Below, one piece after another: positions 62,996-64,000 of a stretch of DNA of 64,000 nucleotides; the stretch's first letter is position 1; every line of letters begins with the position of its first letter. The notes beneath the pieces were generated by a model. The model was not told where the DNA came from. It saw nothing but the letters and a program-made list of their open reading frames with translations, and made no database searches. A program made the position numbers and the translations under genes. The DNA comes from Chloroflexota bacterium (GTDB lineage: Bacteria; Chloroflexota; Anaerolineae; Aggregatilineales; J027), in assembly GCA_016234595.1 (NCBI GenBank), contig JACRBG010000058.1, positions 48,001 through 112,000 on the forward strand, read 5' to 3'.

Positions 62996-63583
62996 GTGTC
63001 GGAAACCTATCGGCTGTTCATTGCCATTGAACTCCCCCACTCTCTCCATCCTACCTTGCAGAGTACGCTTAAAGCCCTGCAACAAGCCGTTCCCGTCAAT
63101 ACTGTCAAATGGGTTCAGCCAGACAATATGCACCTAACCCTGAAGTTTTTAGGGGATGTGCCCACCCATCAAATCAGTGTGCTTGAAAGTGGACTCCAAA
63201 ACGCCATTGAAGGACATGCGCCATTTTCGCTTGAAGTGGCGAATCTAGGCTGTTTTCCTAATTTCTCGCGGCCAAATGTGATCTGGATCGGCCTAAATTC
63301 CTCCAGCCATAGTTTGCGCCGCCTACGGGACAGTGTTGAGCATTACATCGCCCCGCTGGGCTATCCAACGGAAGATCGTGCCTTTAGCCCGCACCTGACG
63401 CTTGGGCGGGTCAAACGCGATCTAGCCAAGCCCATCATCGGCAAAATCGGTGAGGCTGCACAGTCCGTCCATGTTGGCAAATTAGGGGATTGGCCCTGTG
63501 AATCCATCCGGTTAATGCGTAGCGACTTACGCCCTGAAGGCCCGCTTTATACATGTATTGCAGAAAAGAGGCTCAAAAGTTAG
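62996..63583 (+). CDS. thpR: RNA 2',3'-cyclic phosphodiesterase
   Basis: A 195-aa 2H phosphoesterase of the LigT/ThpR type. It uses a GTG start with GAGGAG five bases upstream. The two catalytic HxTx motifs are MHLTLKFLGDV (about residues 42-52) and SPHLTLGRVKR (about 131-141). It opens 2',3'-cyclic phosphates on RNA ends. The stop is directly followed by the rsfS ATG. The reaction is known for the family; the in vivo RNA target is not. Confidence 0.94.
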   Translation: MSETYRLFIAIELPHSLHPTLQSTLKALQQAVPVNTVKWVQPDNMHLTLKFLGDVPTHQISVLESGLQNAIEGHAPFSLEVANLGCFPNFSRPNVIWIGLNSSSHSLRRLRDSVEHYIAPLGYPTEDRAFSPHLTLGRVKRDLAKPIIGKIGEAAQSVHVGKLGDWPCESIRLMRSDLRPEGPLYTCIAEKRLKS

Positions 63584-63958
63584 ATGACTGATAATCAAGA
63601 AAATGTGCAGTTGACAACCTTGGATTACGCCCGCGCCATCGTAGACATCATTTCCGATGTCAAAGGTGAGGATGTGGTACTGCTGGATTTGCGCGATGTA
63701 ACCGTAATCACCGATTTTTTTATCATCTGCACCGGCAATAGTGACCGCCAGCTAAAAGCCATTCTCGAGAAAATTAGCATGGGCATGAAGGAAAAGTACG
63801 ACCTACGGGGCGCACGTATCGAAGGCAATGCTCAAGGTGGTTGGGTATTGGTGGACTATGGGGATATTGTTGTCCACGCTTTTTCCGAGGAGCAGCGGGA
63901 TTATTATGATCTTGAGGGTCTTTGGAACAAAGGTAAAGTGCTGCTGCGCATGAAATAA
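63584..63958 (+). CDS. rsfS: Ribosome silencing factor RsfS
   Basis: A 124-aa RsfS/DUF143 protein. It has the pattern ALDYARAIVDII-like helix, DVVLLDLRDVTVITDFFIICTG, SDRQLKAI, and the end GWVLVDYGDIVVHAFSEEQRDYYDLEGLW, here with normal length. It binds uL14 (L14) on the large ribosomal subunit and prevents subunit joining under starvation. The ATG directly abuts the thpR stop, so both are co-transcribed. Confidence 0.95.
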   Translation: MTDNQENVQLTTLDYARAIVDIISDVKGEDVVLLDLRDVTVITDFFIICTGNSDRQLKAILEKISMGMKEKYDLRGARIEGNAQGGWVLVDYGDIVVHAFSEEQRDYYDLEGLWNKGKVLLRMK

Positions 63959-64000
63959 GCGAATAGGCTTAGAAAATCGTAGCTGCAGATACAGCCCGCT

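Overview
This window looks like a chromosomal segment of a Chloroflexota bacterium, most likely of the Anaerolineae type. That is inferred from gene content, not from a marker tree: a Ser/Thr kinase fused to WD40 repeats, many secreted or membrane-anchored TPR, beta-propeller and Thr/Pro-rich proteins, orphan solute-binding proteins, a membrane MutS homologue, and a mix of ATG, GTG and TTG starts. No rRNA, CRISPR array, IS element or prophage was seen. The recognisable non-coding RNAs are a tRNA-Ala(CGC) and a complete tmRNA gene (ssrA) on the minus strand near the right end.

Layout. 1-6.7 kb: the 3' part of a WD40 receptor kinase, a minus-strand operon (AraC regulator, alpha/beta hydrolase, phosphoglycerate dehydrogenase) and a divergent EamA transporter. 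6.8-12.7 kb: one co-directional run with a membrane protein, an E2-like protein, a JAB/MPN protein, an E1/ThiF-like protein and a Pro-rich small protein, followed by a DUF5615/DUF433 pair and a frameshifted membrane protein. 12.7-15.8 kb: histidine kinase, MFS transporter and a small protein. 16-21 kb: a large beta-propeller surface protein and HtpG. 21-25.5 kb: an RNA-ligase-like protein, two tandem beta-propeller paralogues and an rRNA methyltransferase. 25.8-29.2 kb: a solute-binding protein fused to a fasciclin domain, a DUF1295 protein, the tRNA and a ThuA protein. 29.3-33.3 kb: rho, fructose-bisphosphatase, uppS and frr. 33.4-42.2 kb: a phosphodiesterase, a TPR protein, an acyl-CoA carboxylase beta subunit, and a small protein ending in Leu-Arg-Gly-Gly beside a DUF4132-like protein. 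42.2-50.4 kb: VOC and GH88/105 proteins, a polyprenyl-phosphate sugar transferase, a glycosyltransferase and two solute-binding proteins. 50.4-61.2 kb: a SerB-like phosphatase, a WYL regulator, a GT2, a LysM protein, an Eis-like acetyltransferase, the membrane MutS and a TPR protein. 61.2-64 kb: a LAGLIDADG endonuclease, tmRNA, thpR and rsfS.

How the parts may work together. The strongest candidate for an unusual system is the 6.8-10.5 kb operon: E2, JAB and E1 homologues are translationally coupled by two ATGA overlaps, yet no ubiquitin-like modifier is encoded there. Separately, 29 kb away, a 147-aa protein has a ubiquitin-like C-terminal segment ending in LRGG and is coupled to a DUF4132-like protein. 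Whether the two loci are connected is speculation. Its Gly-Gly codons are also exactly the Shine-Dalgarno sequence of the next gene, so the tail may have a trivial explanation. The tmRNA gene with a free-standing homing endonuclease directly downstream is the second notable arrangement. Most of the rest is ordinary housekeeping or typical Chloroflexota surface and sensory biology.
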